Source: Planctomycetota bacterium | Lineage (GTDB): Bacteria > Planctomycetota > MHYJ01 > WSZJ01 | Direction: 5' to 3' | NCBI GenBank assembly: GCA_009773755.1 | Contig: WSZJ01000049.1 | Span: 1-37,792 of the forward strand | Length of the DNA stretch: 37,792 nt | In this document: positions 7,255-19,383 of the stretch, piece after piece | Layout of the letters: the number at the start of each line of letters is the position of its first letter | Numbering within the stretch: the stretch's first letter is position 1 | Program-made: the position numbers and the translations under genes | The notes under the pieces: generated by a model | The model's database searches: none | Seen by the model: only the letters and a program-made list of their open reading frames with translations | Told to the model about the DNA's origin: nothing

Positions 7255-9429
7255 ATGCCCCGGACGCTCCTGGCCCTCGTTCTCGCCATCCTCGTCGCGT
7301 CCGCCGAGGATGCCACCGAAGTCGTTCTGCGCCCCAAGGGCCTCGACGCGAACGCGATCAACCCGTCGGAGGCCGCGGTGGACGGGAAGCGCCATCTGGC
7401 GTACCTGCTCGGCAAGGAGTCGGCCGCGCTCGGCGTGCTCGACACCAGGACGCTCGCGCTTCACAGCGTCCCGATCCCCGCGCAGGGCAGGACGATGGTC
7501 GTCTATCCGGAAACAGGGACCGTGTACCTGCTGCATGCGGGAAGCGTCTCGGTAGCGCCGCCGAAGGCCGAGGCATGGAAGTCGGCAACAGTCGGCGACG
7601 GATGGATCATGGTCGCGGACCCGTCAGCGGACGGCGTCTGGGTCGCGGCCGGCGCCGAGCTTGTCCGCGTCGGGCCCGACGCGACGGTGAAAACTCTCTT
7701 CACGGTGGAAGGCGCCAAGGGCCTTCGGCGCATTGCGATCGACAAGAAGCGCGGACTGGTCCACGTCGAGGAAGCGCAGACGAAGCCGCCGCGGGTGCAC
7801 ACGCGCAAGCTCGCCGACGGCGCCGCCGTGGTGACGCGGGAGATTCCGATTCCGGAAGACGGCCACGCTCTCAACGGACTACTCGTTCATCCGGGCACGG
7901 GCCGCCTCGTCGCGCTCTTCGGCGACGGCTTCAAGGGACACGACAACGTCCTTCAGATCGCGCCCGCGGAGAAGGACGATTTCAAGCCCTTCACCGTCAA
8001 GGGCGCCATGGACGCCCAGCACATGATGCTGCACCCGGGCGGCGACCTGCTCTTCACGGCAAACGACAACACGGGCGACGTCTCGATCGTCGACCTCTCG
8101 AAAACGCCTCCTGCGTTCGTGAACGTGAAGACCGAGGGCAAGCCGAACGGCCTCTGCTACGACAAGAAGCGCGACACGCTGTGGGTGCAGACGTGGAGCA
8201 CGAAGGTCGTCGCAATCCATGTCGGCAAGCGGGTGGCCATCGGGAGCTTCGAGGGATTCTCGACGGGACACCTTTACAAAGGCGTCGCGGTCGACGAGGA
8301 GCTCGGCCGCGTCGTCGCGATCTCCGGCTACCAGGGCGGGTGCGGCGCCTCGGTCCACACGGTCGCCGACGCGAAGACGAAGTTCCTGCGCACCGGCGCC
8401 GCGCCCATGGACGCCGCGTGGGCCGACGGAAAGCTCTGGCTCGCCATGAACGACGACCGCCTCGCCGTGCTCGATCCGGGGACGAAAGCCGTCACCGACC
8501 TGGCCACGCCGATCATGATGCCGCGCGCCATCGCCCTCGAGCAGAAGTCCGGCCAGCTCCTCGTCGCGATCGGCGAATGGGTCCTTCCCAACACCCTCTA
8601 CTGGCTCGACCCCGCTTCGAAAAAATTCACCGCCGGCCCTTCTCTCCCGCGAGGCCCGATCGCCGTCGGCGCGGGAAGCGGCAGCGCGTGGGTGCTCGGC
8701 TGGGCGGACGAACAGCTCTCCGAGACGCCGCTCCAAACCAAAGTCCTGCGAAAGGTCGGCGCCCCCGGCACGCGCTGCTGGTCCCACCGCCATTTCGCCA
8801 CCTGGGACAAAGGCGCCGTCATCCTCCGCTCCGGCCCCGGCATGATCCTCTCGGCCACCCCCGGCGCGGAACTCCAGGGCGACAAGCTCCCCGACGACCC
8901 CGCAGCCCTCGCGATCGACGCCGCCGGCAACCGCGCGTGGGTCGCCATTGGGAGCGGCCCCGACGCGGGCGCGTGCTCGGTCGATCTCACCACATTCGCG
9001 GCGACGAAGATCCCCTTCGGGAAAGGCGCCTGCGACGTCGCGTTCGACCCTGCAACCGGCGCCGCGATGTTCGCGGACCTCGCCGACCACGCGGTCTATC
9101 GCGTCATGGGTGAAAAGCACGAACGAGTGGCGCTTCCCGACGACTTCGCCCCCGACGCAATCACCGTTGATTCGCCCCACGGCGCCGCTTACGTCGCCGC
9201 GCGCACTCCTGATCGTCTTGCGCTCTTCCGCATCAGCCTCAAGGACCTGGCGATCGAGAAAGTGTTCGAGGGCGCCCACCCCTACGGCGCCGACGCGGGC
9301 AAAACGTGGTACGTAAAGTGCACCAACACCTGGGTCTCGATGTCCCGCTTCGCCCTCGACACCAAGTCCGGCAAAGGCGCCCTCGTGGACTACACCGGCG
9401 GACGCATCATCCTCTTCGCCCTGAAGTAA
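7255..9429 (+). CDS. Exported beta-propeller-like protein of unknown function
   Basis: A 724-residue protein with a Sec signal peptide at the start (MPRTLLALVLAILVASAEDA). The body is a series of repeated four-strand units of YVTN/NHL/SMP-30 type, such as HMMLHPGGDLLFTANDNTGD and GLCYDKKRDTLWVQTWSTK, suggesting one or two beta-propellers. It contains no recognisable enzymatic motif. Such proteins in planctomycete-like genomes are usually periplasmic or surface-bound and bind ligands or partners. It ends with VDYTGGRIILFALK and is followed 8 bases later by the next gene on the same strand, so the two are probably co-transcribed. Function not assigned. Confidence 0.85.
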   Translation: MPRTLLALVLAILVASAEDATEVVLRPKGLDANAINPSEAAVDGKRHLAYLLGKESAALGVLDTRTLALHSVPIPAQGRTMVVYPETGTVYLLHAGSVSVAPPKAEAWKSATVGDGWIMVADPSADGVWVAAGAELVRVGPDATVKTLFTVEGAKGLRRIAIDKKRGLVHVEEAQTKPPRVHTRKLADGAAVVTREIPIPEDGHALNGLLVHPGTGRLVALFGDGFKGHDNVLQIAPAEKDDFKPFTVKGAMDAQHMMLHPGGDLLFTANDNTGDVSIVDLSKTPPAFVNVKTEGKPNGLCYDKKRDTLWVQTWSTKVVAIHVGKRVAIGSFEGFSTGHLYKGVAVDEELGRVVAISGYQGGCGASVHTVADAKTKFLRTGAAPMDAAWADGKLWLAMNDDRLAVLDPGTKAVTDLATPIMMPRAIALEQKSGQLLVAIGEWVLPNTLYWLDPASKKFTAGPSLPRGPIAVGAGSGSAWVLGWADEQLSETPLQTKVLRKVGAPGTRCWSHRHFATWDKGAVILRSGPGMILSATPGAELQGDKLPDDPAALAIDAAGNRAWVAIGSGPDAGACSVDLTTFAATKIPFGKGACDVAFDPATGAAMFADLADHAVYRVMGEKHERVALPDDFAPDAITVDSPHGAAYVAARTPDRLALFRISLKDLAIEKVFEGAHPYGADAGKTWYVKCTNTWVSMSRFALDTKSGKGALVDYTGGRIILFALK

Positions 9430-9437
9430 CCCACCCC

Positions 9438-10610
9438 ATGCCCTCTCCCCTCGAAGCTCTTCGCGCCCTCGGCCTCGCGGAATCGGTTGCCGCTCTCGAG
9501 CGCCGGTACGCCACCGGCCGTCGCGATTCCGTAGGACAGGGGACCGTTTATGACCATCTCGGCACGCTTGCGTCGCAGGTCATTGTCCCCGGCCTCGACC
9601 GCCGCGAACTCGTCCGCGGCGTCCTCCGCGAACTCCTCGACCCCGGCCACGTCGACCAGAAATCCTGGTCCACCTGCGCCGCCGCCACCGTCCAGCTCTG
9701 GCTCGCCCTCCGCGAACCCTCCGAATACGCCCGCCTCGTCGCCGGCCTCGCCTCCTACAACGGCCGCGTCCACCTCGCCGGCGGCCCCTTCCTCCAGCGC
9801 CACGGCGAATCCGTCCGCCCCGACCAGTCCGGCCGCACCCCCAGCTCCCGCCTCCTCCAGTCCGCCTTCATGGACTTCGCCAACGGCGACGACCGCTACT
9901 CCAACGCCACCGACCAGAGCACCCGCGACGAAGGCCCCGCCTACGCCGGCCTCTACCCCGACCAGTTCGACGTCCTCATCGAAGCGGTCACCGCGCGGCT
10001 CTGGGACACGCTCGAGGTCGGAAGCGGCAACTGCGCCGACGCCGTCGCCCTCATCGCGCGCGCCACGTCGCGCGGCGAGCACGTCCCCGTCTCGCTCCGC
10101 AAAGAAAAAATGATGCACCGCCTCCTCGTCGAGCGGTCCGACGCCTCCTCCATGCACTGCGTCGACCCCGTCGGCGTCCGCCAGCGCGTCCCCGTCGAGG
10201 AGTTCCGCACGCGACTGGGATTCGTGTCGCTGCCGGGCGGGTCGTCGGAAGCGGGGCCGTCGCTGTTCGTGACGGCGGGGGAGACGGAGGCGTGGGTGCG
10301 GCTGAAGACCCTGCAACCCGCCTTGCCCGACTTCTGCCCCGGCTGCGGCGAGCCCGCCGCCTCCGCCCTCGAGGTTTCCCACTCCTTCGGAAGCCTCTTC
10401 GTCCCCGCCTGCGGAGGCTGCAACAAGTCCCGTATCGGCGGCATCCTCTCCGCGTTCTTCGTCCAGGCGCCCACGCCCGGCATCGTTGCGGTCCGGCGGG
10501 CGAGCGACAACCCGCCCTTCCTGGAGATTACGGCGCGCCATCCGCGCTGGCTCACGCAGCTCTGGCGGTTGAATCGCGGGTCGGGGAGGAATTACCTGGA
10601 GCGCTGGTAG
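9438..10610 (+). CDS. Hypothetical protein, candidate papain-like-fold enzyme with zinc knuckle
   Basis: A 390-residue protein not recognised as a named family. What is visible: Gln74 lies six residues before Cys80 (QKSWSTCAAATVQ), the exact Gln-Cys spacing of papain-like and C39-like cysteine enzymes. His227 (KEKMMHRLLV) and Asp243 (HCVDPVG) follow in the order expected for the rest of the triad. The C-terminal part has CPGCG (300-303) and CGGC (325-328), a four-Cys zinc knuckle. No signal peptide or membrane segment is seen. The start at 9438 is the first Met after the preceding gene, 8 bases away. The C-terminus overlaps the convergent gene by 19 bases. A role as a protease, amidase or effector is inference only. 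Confidence 0.8.
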   Translation: MPSPLEALRALGLAESVAALERRYATGRRDSVGQGTVYDHLGTLASQVIVPGLDRRELVRGVLRELLDPGHVDQKSWSTCAAATVQLWLALREPSEYARLVAGLASYNGRVHLAGGPFLQRHGESVRPDQSGRTPSSRLLQSAFMDFANGDDRYSNATDQSTRDEGPAYAGLYPDQFDVLIEAVTARLWDTLEVGSGNCADAVALIARATSRGEHVPVSLRKEKMMHRLLVERSDASSMHCVDPVGVRQRVPVEEFRTRLGFVSLPGGSSEAGPSLFVTAGETEAWVRLKTLQPALPDFCPGCGEPAASALEVSHSFGSLFVPACGGCNKSRIGGILSAFFVQAPTPGIVAVRRASDNPPFLEITARHPRWLTQLWRLNRGSGRNYLERW

Positions 10611-11023
10611 GGACGCCGCCAGAACCACCTGGAAAGGGGCATGATTGTCCGCGAAGTGCGCTTCTCAATTCGTCCATCCGGCATGACCTTGAACTCCACA
10701 AAACATCCGCCAAATCCAAAGTTGGCTTCGGTGGAAACCCATGTCTTAGAGCCGCCGGCATTGCGGCAGGAAAACGTCAATTTGGAAGTGCCATCAAAGT
10801 CCGGGAATTCCGTCCACTCGGTTCCGGAAGAGAGTTCCTCCATTGACCTCCTGAAGCCCTGTCCTGAAAATTCCAGGTCACGCAATTGTTCACCCGATTC
10901 GTTGCGCACGATGACCCGTGAATTCCCGACAAGAATGTCGCAGAAGACGACAGCTCCGATCACAGCAAGCCCTGACAGGACAGCCCCGCTTAGAAGGACC
11001 ACCCGCCGGCTGCGTGAAGTCAT
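10592..11023 (-). CDS. Small single-pass membrane or exported protein, unknown
   Basis: A 143-residue protein with a basic N-terminus and one hydrophobic segment (residues about 8-28, VVLLSGAVLSGLAVIGAVVF), then an extracytoplasmic beta-rich region with two Cys residues and a basic C-terminus. The start ATG 11023 overlaps the moaB stop (ATGA) and is preceded by GAGGG, so it is translated with moaB. It overlaps the convergent gene by 19 bases. No family recognised; nothing ties it to molybdenum metabolism beyond position. Confidence 0.72.
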   Translation of the reverse strand: MTSRSRRVVLLSGAVLSGLAVIGAVVFCDILVGNSRVIVRNESGEQLRDLEFSGQGFRRSMEELSSGTEWTEFPDFDGTSKLTFSCRNAGGSKTWVSTEANFGFGGCFVEFKVMPDGRIEKRTSRTIMPLSRWFWRRPYQRSR

Positions 11024-11526
11024 TCGGTCCCTCGTGATTGGAAGAGCAGGTGAGCCAATTCCGGGATCAACAGCTTCTCCAGCGCGAGCCGCACCGCCTT
11101 CGGCGACCCCGGCGTGACGCACACCGCGCGCCCCTTCACCAACCCCAGCGCCGCGCGCGACAGCATGGCGGCGCTTCCGATTTCGTCGTAGCTGAGCATG
11201 CGGAACAGCTCGCCGAAGCCGGGGAGCTCGCGGTCGAACAGGGACGTCGCGGCCTGGATGGAGACGTCTTTCGGGCCGGCGCCGGTGCCGCCGGTGACGA
11301 GGACGAGGTCGGCGGATTTCAGGCGGCGGCGGATGGCGGCGCGGATCTTGGCGAGGTTGTTGGGAATGAGGTCGCGGGAAGTGACGCGGTGGCCGGCGCA
11401 TTCGAGGAGCTCCGTCGCGACGCGGCCGGACTCGTCTGTGCGCTCAGTGCGGGTGTCGGAGGTCGTGATGACCGCGCAGGTCGCGCGCAGGTCGCCGGCG
11501 TGCTTCTTGTGGTCGCGGACGCCCAT
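11020..11526 (-). CDS. moaB: MoaB/MogA-family molybdenum cofactor biosynthesis protein
   Basis: A 168-residue protein of the MoaB/Mog fold, which binds molybdopterin and in Mog-type enzymes adenylates it. Family marks are AVITTSDTR at the N-terminus, SGRVATELLECAGH, VLVTGGTGAGPKDV (the conserved GGTG pterin loop) and VCVTPGSPKAVRLALEKLL. The start used is ATG 11526 (MGVRDHKKHAGDL); a longer reading begins inside the repeat at 11561-11655 and adds sequence unlike the family. It sits downstream of gyrB with a repeat between, and overlaps the next small membrane gene by four bases. No other molybdopterin gene is in the window. Confidence 0.9.
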   Translation of the reverse strand: MGVRDHKKHAGDLRATCAVITTSDTRTERTDESGRVATELLECAGHRVTSRDLIPNNLAKIRAAIRRRLKSADLVLVTGGTGAGPKDVSIQAATSLFDRELPGFGELFRMLSYDEIGSAAMLSRAALGLVKGRAVCVTPGSPKAVRLALEKLLIPELAHLLFQSRGTE

Positions 11527-11560
11527 GTTGGGGAGGGCTGCCAGATGGAGAAAAAAGGCG

Positions 11561-11655
11561 GGAACGCTGAAAGGCGCTGAAACTGCCACAGAAAAGCGCT
11601 GTAAAACAGTCTTGCAGCGACTTTCAGTGCGCCTTTTCAGCGCGTTTCAGCGTCT
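11561..11655. repeat. Inverted repeat built of CGCTGAAA units
   Basis: The left arm (11563-11585) carries ACGCTGAAAGGCGCTGAAAC. The right arm (about 11627-11653) carries the complement of ACGCTGAAACGCGCTGAAAA. A shorter pair (AGCGCTGT / ACAGTCTTGCAGCG) lies between. The design, two direct copies of a 9-10 base unit per arm with arms inverted, parallels the repeats at 7125 and 19072. It fills the gap between gyrB and moaB. A terminator role is possible but there is no U-tract. Confidence 0.7.
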
Positions 11656-11666
11656 CGGCATTTTTT

Positions 11667-15796
<4,130 letters not shown>

Positions 15797-15860
15797 GGGG
15801 GGAAATACGCTAGCACACGACCCATGGGGGTGGTCCAGCGTTGAGATGGGTGAGACGGTC

Positions 15861-16015
15861 GGGGAAAACGGAAGGGGTTCGGGAAGGACCGGCTCGGGCT
15901 CGGGCGGGATTGGGATGGGGATCGGGATGGGGCATTCGCGTCCTCCGCGAGGCAGTATTACCCCATCCCAATCCCCTCCCGGCCCGCTCGTTTCCAAGCC
16001 CCTGTCGTTTTCCTA
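15861..16015. repeat. G-rich long hairpin element, copy B
   Basis: An imperfect inverted repeat filling the gap between dnaN and the next gene. The outer arms are GGAAAACGGAAGGGG (about 15863-15877) and, inverted, GGAAAACGACAGGGG (about 15999-16013). The inner arm GGATTGGGATGGGG (15907-15920) has its perfect complement at 15961-15974. The tip contains a small TCGCG/CGCGA hairpin and the word GCATTCGC, which is also at the tip of copy A. The right end coincides with the TAG stop of dnaN, as copy A does with its neighbour. The plus strand of the left half has many G-runs. Confidence 0.75.
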
Positions 16016-17260
16016 CACGTCGATCGTCAGCGGCATCACCAGGTAGATGTAATCGCGCCCGGCTCGAATGACGCCCGCGGTGAGCTTGTCGCGCAGGTCG
16101 AGCGTGATCGTGCTCGGCGCTTCCACGGGCTCTGGCGGCGGCGCCTTGGGCTTCTCTTCTTTCGCGGCCTTCTTCCCCTTCGCCTTGTCGGCCTTCGCTT
16201 CTGCTCGCGCTTCGACCTTCGTGTCGGCCTCGGAGTCGGCGACGTCGGGCCTGCCGCCGGCTACGACTTTCAGGAAATCGATGAAGAAGTCAGGGTTGAA
16301 GGAGATCTCGAAATCCGGGCCCGCGTATTTCACGGCGACCTCGTGGCTCGCCTCGCCGGCTTCGCCCGTGATCCTCCTCGCGAACAGCTTCAGCTTGTCC
16401 TTCGAGAGCTGGAATTTCACCGCGCGGCTCTTGTCGTCGGTCATGCTCGTCGCGAGGCGCAGGCGGTATTCGAGCTCGCCCGGGTTGACCTGGACTTTCT
16501 TGTCCGGGTCGCCGGGAATGACATCTTCGTAATTCGGGAAGGAACCCTCGACGAGCCTTGCAAACAGAGTCCCCGCGCTGGTCTTCGCTTTCATCTGCGT
16601 TTCTTCGAACTCGAAAGCGATCTCCTCATCGCCTTCGGCGATGATCTTCTCGACGAGGTGAAGCGCCTTCGGGGGAACGATGACTTTCACTTCGTCCCTG
16701 GGGCCGCCCTTGATCTTTTTCTTTGCGTAGGCGAGGCGCTTTCCGTCGGTGCCGACCATGCGCGCTTCGTTTTCGCGGATGACGAACAGCACGCCCGTCA
16801 GCGCGTACCGGCTCGGCTCGCTCGACACCGCGAACGCGGTCTTTCTCACCATGTCGCGGAAATCGTCGACGTTGATGCGCACGGCTTTCTTCTCGTCGAA
16901 CTCCGGGAACTGCGGGAAATCCTGCGGGTCCGCGCCCGTCAGCTTGAACTGCCCGCCTTCGATTTCGATCGAGCAGAGCTTCCCGTCCACGTCGAACTTC
17001 ACCTCGTCGTCGCGGATGTCGCGCACGATCTGGTTCAGCTTCTGCGCCGGCAGCACCGCCGCGCCTGACTTCTGGATTCCCACGTCGCGGACCGAGTAGC
17101 GCAGCCCCATCTCGAGGTCCGTCGCCGTCAGCGTCAGCTCCCCGTCGGCCGCCGTGACCTTGATGTTCTGCAGGATAGGCACGCTGGTCCTTGCCGGAAC
17201 TGCAGAAGCCACCACTCCGACAGCCTGGGAGAGATCAGCGCGCTTGCAGCGGAAACGCAT
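16013..17260 (-). CDS. dnaN: DNA polymerase III beta sliding clamp
   Basis: A 415-residue clamp that encircles DNA and tethers the replicative polymerase. Start ATG 17260 (MRFRCKRADLSQAVGVV) with GGAG about 10 bases upstream. The three clamp domains are visible, with SVPILQNIKV, LTGADPQDFPQFPEF, LTGVLF, MVGTDGKRLA, GSFPNYEDVIP and the closing DYIYLVMPL. It is about 45 residues longer than usual clamps because of an Ala/Lys/Glu-rich insert (about residues 340-383, such as EAKADKAKGKKAAKEEKPK) in domain III ahead of the last strands. It follows dnaA in the standard order. The downstream end abuts hairpin element copy B. Confidence 0.96.
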   Translation of the reverse strand: MRFRCKRADLSQAVGVVASAVPARTSVPILQNIKVTAADGELTLTATDLEMGLRYSVRDVGIQKSGAAVLPAQKLNQIVRDIRDDEVKFDVDGKLCSIEIEGGQFKLTGADPQDFPQFPEFDEKKAVRINVDDFRDMVRKTAFAVSSEPSRYALTGVLFVIRENEARMVGTDGKRLAYAKKKIKGGPRDEVKVIVPPKALHLVEKIIAEGDEEIAFEFEETQMKAKTSAGTLFARLVEGSFPNYEDVIPGDPDKKVQVNPGELEYRLRLATSMTDDKSRAVKFQLSKDKLKLFARRITGEAGEASHEVAVKYAGPDFEISFNPDFFIDFLKVVAGGRPDVADSEADTKVEARAEAKADKAKGKKAAKEEKPKAPPPEPVEAPSTITLDLRDKLTAGVIRAGRDYIYLVMPLTIDV

Positions 17261-17538
17261 GGCCGGGCTCCGTTCTCTTTATGTGTCTTTCTTATTAGAA
17301 AACTCTTCACCTTCGTCATAGGCAGACGGAATCCGTGGAAAACATCTCACGAACCCCACCGAACTCCCGAAGCGCCAACGCCCTGCATCCGGACGCTTCT
17401 TCCTTTCCAACCCCGGAACTCCCTCAAAGCTTCCGGGAGACCTCACCAACTCCCGTGGAAGCCCGCGCCCCGCGTTCCGGCCTTCCACATTCTTTCAACG
17501 CCTCTCCGGCTCCGCTCCACGGGCCGCCGGGGACTTCT
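17261..17538. other. dnaA-dnaN intergenic region with AT-rich island
   Basis: A 278-base spacer. The part next to dnaN (about 17278-17320) is among the most AT-rich in the window and contains TTTCT...AGAAA inverted halves; it probably holds the dnaN promoter and could be an unwinding element. A weak DnaA-box-like word, TTTTCCACG, lies on the minus strand at 17342-17334 (two mismatches from TTATCCACA). No cluster of boxes is seen, so an origin here is possible but not shown. Confidence 0.4.
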
Positions 17539-18915
17539 CTACAGCTTGCTTTTGCGGATTTCGTCGGCCAGTTGCTCCATGAAATTGCGGAAAGCCGGGT
17601 CGTTATCGAGCAGTTCTTTCATCGTGTCGAACGCGTACGAAACGGTCGAATGGTCCCGTCCGCCGAACGCGTTGCCGATGTCGGTCTGGGAAGCGGTCGT
17701 CATCGTGCGGGCGAGATAAATCCCGACCTGTCGCGCGCGCGACAGCGATTTCGTCCGGCTCTTCGACTGCAGGTCGGCCGTTTTCACGCCCAGCTTGCGG
17801 CACACGATCGCCTGGATCTCCACGATCGACACCGGAGCTGACGCCACTTCCAGCGCATCCCGGAGCGCTTCGCGGGCGACTTCGAGGTCGATCGGGCGGT
17901 TGAGAAGCGACGCGTACGCAGCGACCTTGGTGACTGCGCCTTCGAGCTCGCGGATGTTCGACTCGATGTTCTGCGCGACGAAGAAGTACACGTCCTCGGG
18001 GAACGGAGTGCCGCGCGCTTCCGCTTTCTTCTTGAGAATCGCGACGCGCGTCTCGAACGTCGGCGTGTCGATCCGCGCGACCAGTCCCATGGAGAACCGC
18101 GTCATGAGCCGGTCTTCGAGCGTCGGGATATCCTTCGGAGGCGCGTCGGAGCACAGGATGATCTGCTTCGACGCGTTGTGCAGCGTGTTGAACGTGTGGA
18201 AGAATTCCTCCTGCGAGCCTTCCTTCCCCGCGAGGAAGTGGATGTCGTCGATCAGCAGCACGTCGACCCCGCGCATCCTTGAACGGAATCCTTCCAGTTC
18301 CTTCATGTTCTGGACCGAGGCGATGTAGTCGTTCACGAACTCCTCGCACGACAGGTAGCTGATGTTCAGGCCCGGCTGTTTCGCGAGGAGCGAGTGGCAG
18401 ATCGCCTGGAGGAGGTGCGTCTTGCCCAGTCCGACGGACCCGTAAAGGAACAGCGGGTTGTACGCCGCGCCGGGCGCGGAGGCGACCGAGGTCGCAGCCG
18501 CGTGCGCGAGGCGGTTCGACAGGCCGATGACGAAGTTCTCAAATGTGTACGCCGGGTTGAGCACCAGTCCGTGGGCCGAGGGCACGGCAACCGGGATCGG
18601 GGGAAGCAGGATCGGAGGCGTCGGAGTCCCGCTCGGCTCACGAGTGGACGATACGCCGTCCGAGTTCACGCGAATCGCCAGCTTCACCGGCCCCTCCGCA
18701 ACCGCCGAAAGCACCTCCTCCAGCGCGCGCCGATAGTTCCGCTCGTAGTGCTCCGCGATGAAGACATTGCGGACCTGGAGCTCGCACGAGGCGCCGTTCG
18801 ACGAGAGGCTGACTTTCGAAGCGTCAAACCAGGCCTTGAACTCGTCTGCCGGAAGCCGCTGCGCCAGTTCCGCGAAAACGCGGTCGCGCAAAACGGCACC
18901 ATCAGAAGGAAGCAT
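17539..18915 (-). CDS. dnaA: Chromosomal replication initiator protein DnaA
   Basis: A 458-residue initiator of normal length. Start ATG 18915 with AGGA eight bases upstream. Domain I is N-terminal (FKAWFDASKVSL). The AAA+ domain has NPLFLYGSVGLGKTHLLQ (Walker A), VLLIDDIHFLAGK (Walker B) and sensor regions (DRLMTRFSMGLV). The domain IV helix-turn-helix ends with the DnaA signature GGRDHSTVSYAFD. It binds DnaA boxes and melts the origin. It heads the dnaA-dnaN-gyrB cluster and has its own promoter at 18999-19027. Confidence 0.98.
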   Translation of the reverse strand: MLPSDGAVLRDRVFAELAQRLPADEFKAWFDASKVSLSSNGASCELQVRNVFIAEHYERNYRRALEEVLSAVAEGPVKLAIRVNSDGVSSTREPSGTPTPPILLPPIPVAVPSAHGLVLNPAYTFENFVIGLSNRLAHAAATSVASAPGAAYNPLFLYGSVGLGKTHLLQAICHSLLAKQPGLNISYLSCEEFVNDYIASVQNMKELEGFRSRMRGVDVLLIDDIHFLAGKEGSQEEFFHTFNTLHNASKQIILCSDAPPKDIPTLEDRLMTRFSMGLVARIDTPTFETRVAILKKKAEARGTPFPEDVYFFVAQNIESNIRELEGAVTKVAAYASLLNRPIDLEVAREALRDALEVASAPVSIVEIQAIVCRKLGVKTADLQSKSRTKSLSRARQVGIYLARTMTTASQTDIGNAFGGRDHSTVSYAFDTMKELLDNDPAFRNFMEQLADEIRKSKL

Positions 18916-18998
18916 ATCGTCCTTTGGGGGTCGTCGTGAGGTGAGGGGCGGATCGACGTCGTGGGGCGGTCGTGGTGCGGGGTAATGTTGGCGCGGGA

Positions 18999-19027
18999 AA
19001 TCTAGCAGTGCGAGAAGTGGTCGTCAA
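18999..19027 (-). promoter_or_regulatory. dnaA promoter
   Basis: On the minus strand TTGACG (19027-19022) and TAGATT (19004-18999) are separated by 17 bases, a near-consensus sigma-70-type promoter. Transcription would start about 75 bases ahead of the dnaA ATG. Confidence 0.65.
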
Positions 19028-19034
19028 ATTTGAC
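19023..19034. promoter_or_regulatory. Palindromic operator candidate GTCAAATTTGAC
   Basis: A perfect 12-bp palindrome overlapping the -35 hexamer of the dnaA promoter. A dimeric repressor bound here would block dnaA transcription. The regulator is unknown. Confidence 0.45.
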
Positions 19035-19071
19035 GCAGTGCGCAATTGGTGAGAAGAGTCGTTTTTTCTTT

Positions 19072-19375
19072 CGAGACACGGAGGACAGGGAGGACACGGA
19101 GAACACCGAGTACTTCAGGCGAGGCCACACCTGCGAAAAAGCGACGATGTTCTCGCCAGAGAACTGATTTGAATTTCACATTCCTCGAAGGTGACTCAAG
19201 GTGAATCTAGGGAGTCACCGACGTCCGGCCGTTACCCCTCTGTTCTACTAACCGTCACATTTTTCGCGTGACGCCAGGAATTTCTCGGCGTCAGTCCCTG
19301 CAACGGCATGTCTTTGCGCTGAGCGAGTCGAAGGGCTCTGTGTTCTCCGTGAACTCGGTGCCCTCCGTGTACCCA
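19072..19375. repeat. Long-spaced inverted repeat with ACACGGAG-type arms
   Basis: The left arm (about 19072-19112, ACACGGAGGACAGGGAGG...) and right arm (about 19337-19375) match as inverted copies in roughly 27 of 35 bases, with about 225 bases between. The arms are made of a short iterated unit like that at 7125-7210 (ACAC[A/G]GAG). The interior is AT-richer and has no ORF. It may be a dispersed repeat pair or a miniature element. Confidence 0.55.
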
Positions 19376-19383
19376 AATGAAGC

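Larger units (their letters stand above)
18916..19383. other. Gene-free region upstream of dnaA, possible origin region
   Basis: A stretch of 468 bases with no supported gene, lower in GC than its surroundings. It holds the dnaA promoter, a GTCAAATTTGAC palindrome, a long inverted repeat (19072-19375) and, inside that, smaller inverted pairs: GGTGACTC...GAGTCACC (about 19190-19220) and GTCAC...GTGAC (about 19254-19272). No canonical TTATCCACA box was found. Position beside dnaA makes it an origin candidate by analogy only. Confidence 0.4.

Noticed and set aside
11020..11589. MoaB start at 11589
   Set aside because: The added N-terminal residues come from the CGCTGAAA inverted repeat and do not resemble MoaB; ATG 11526 fits the family.
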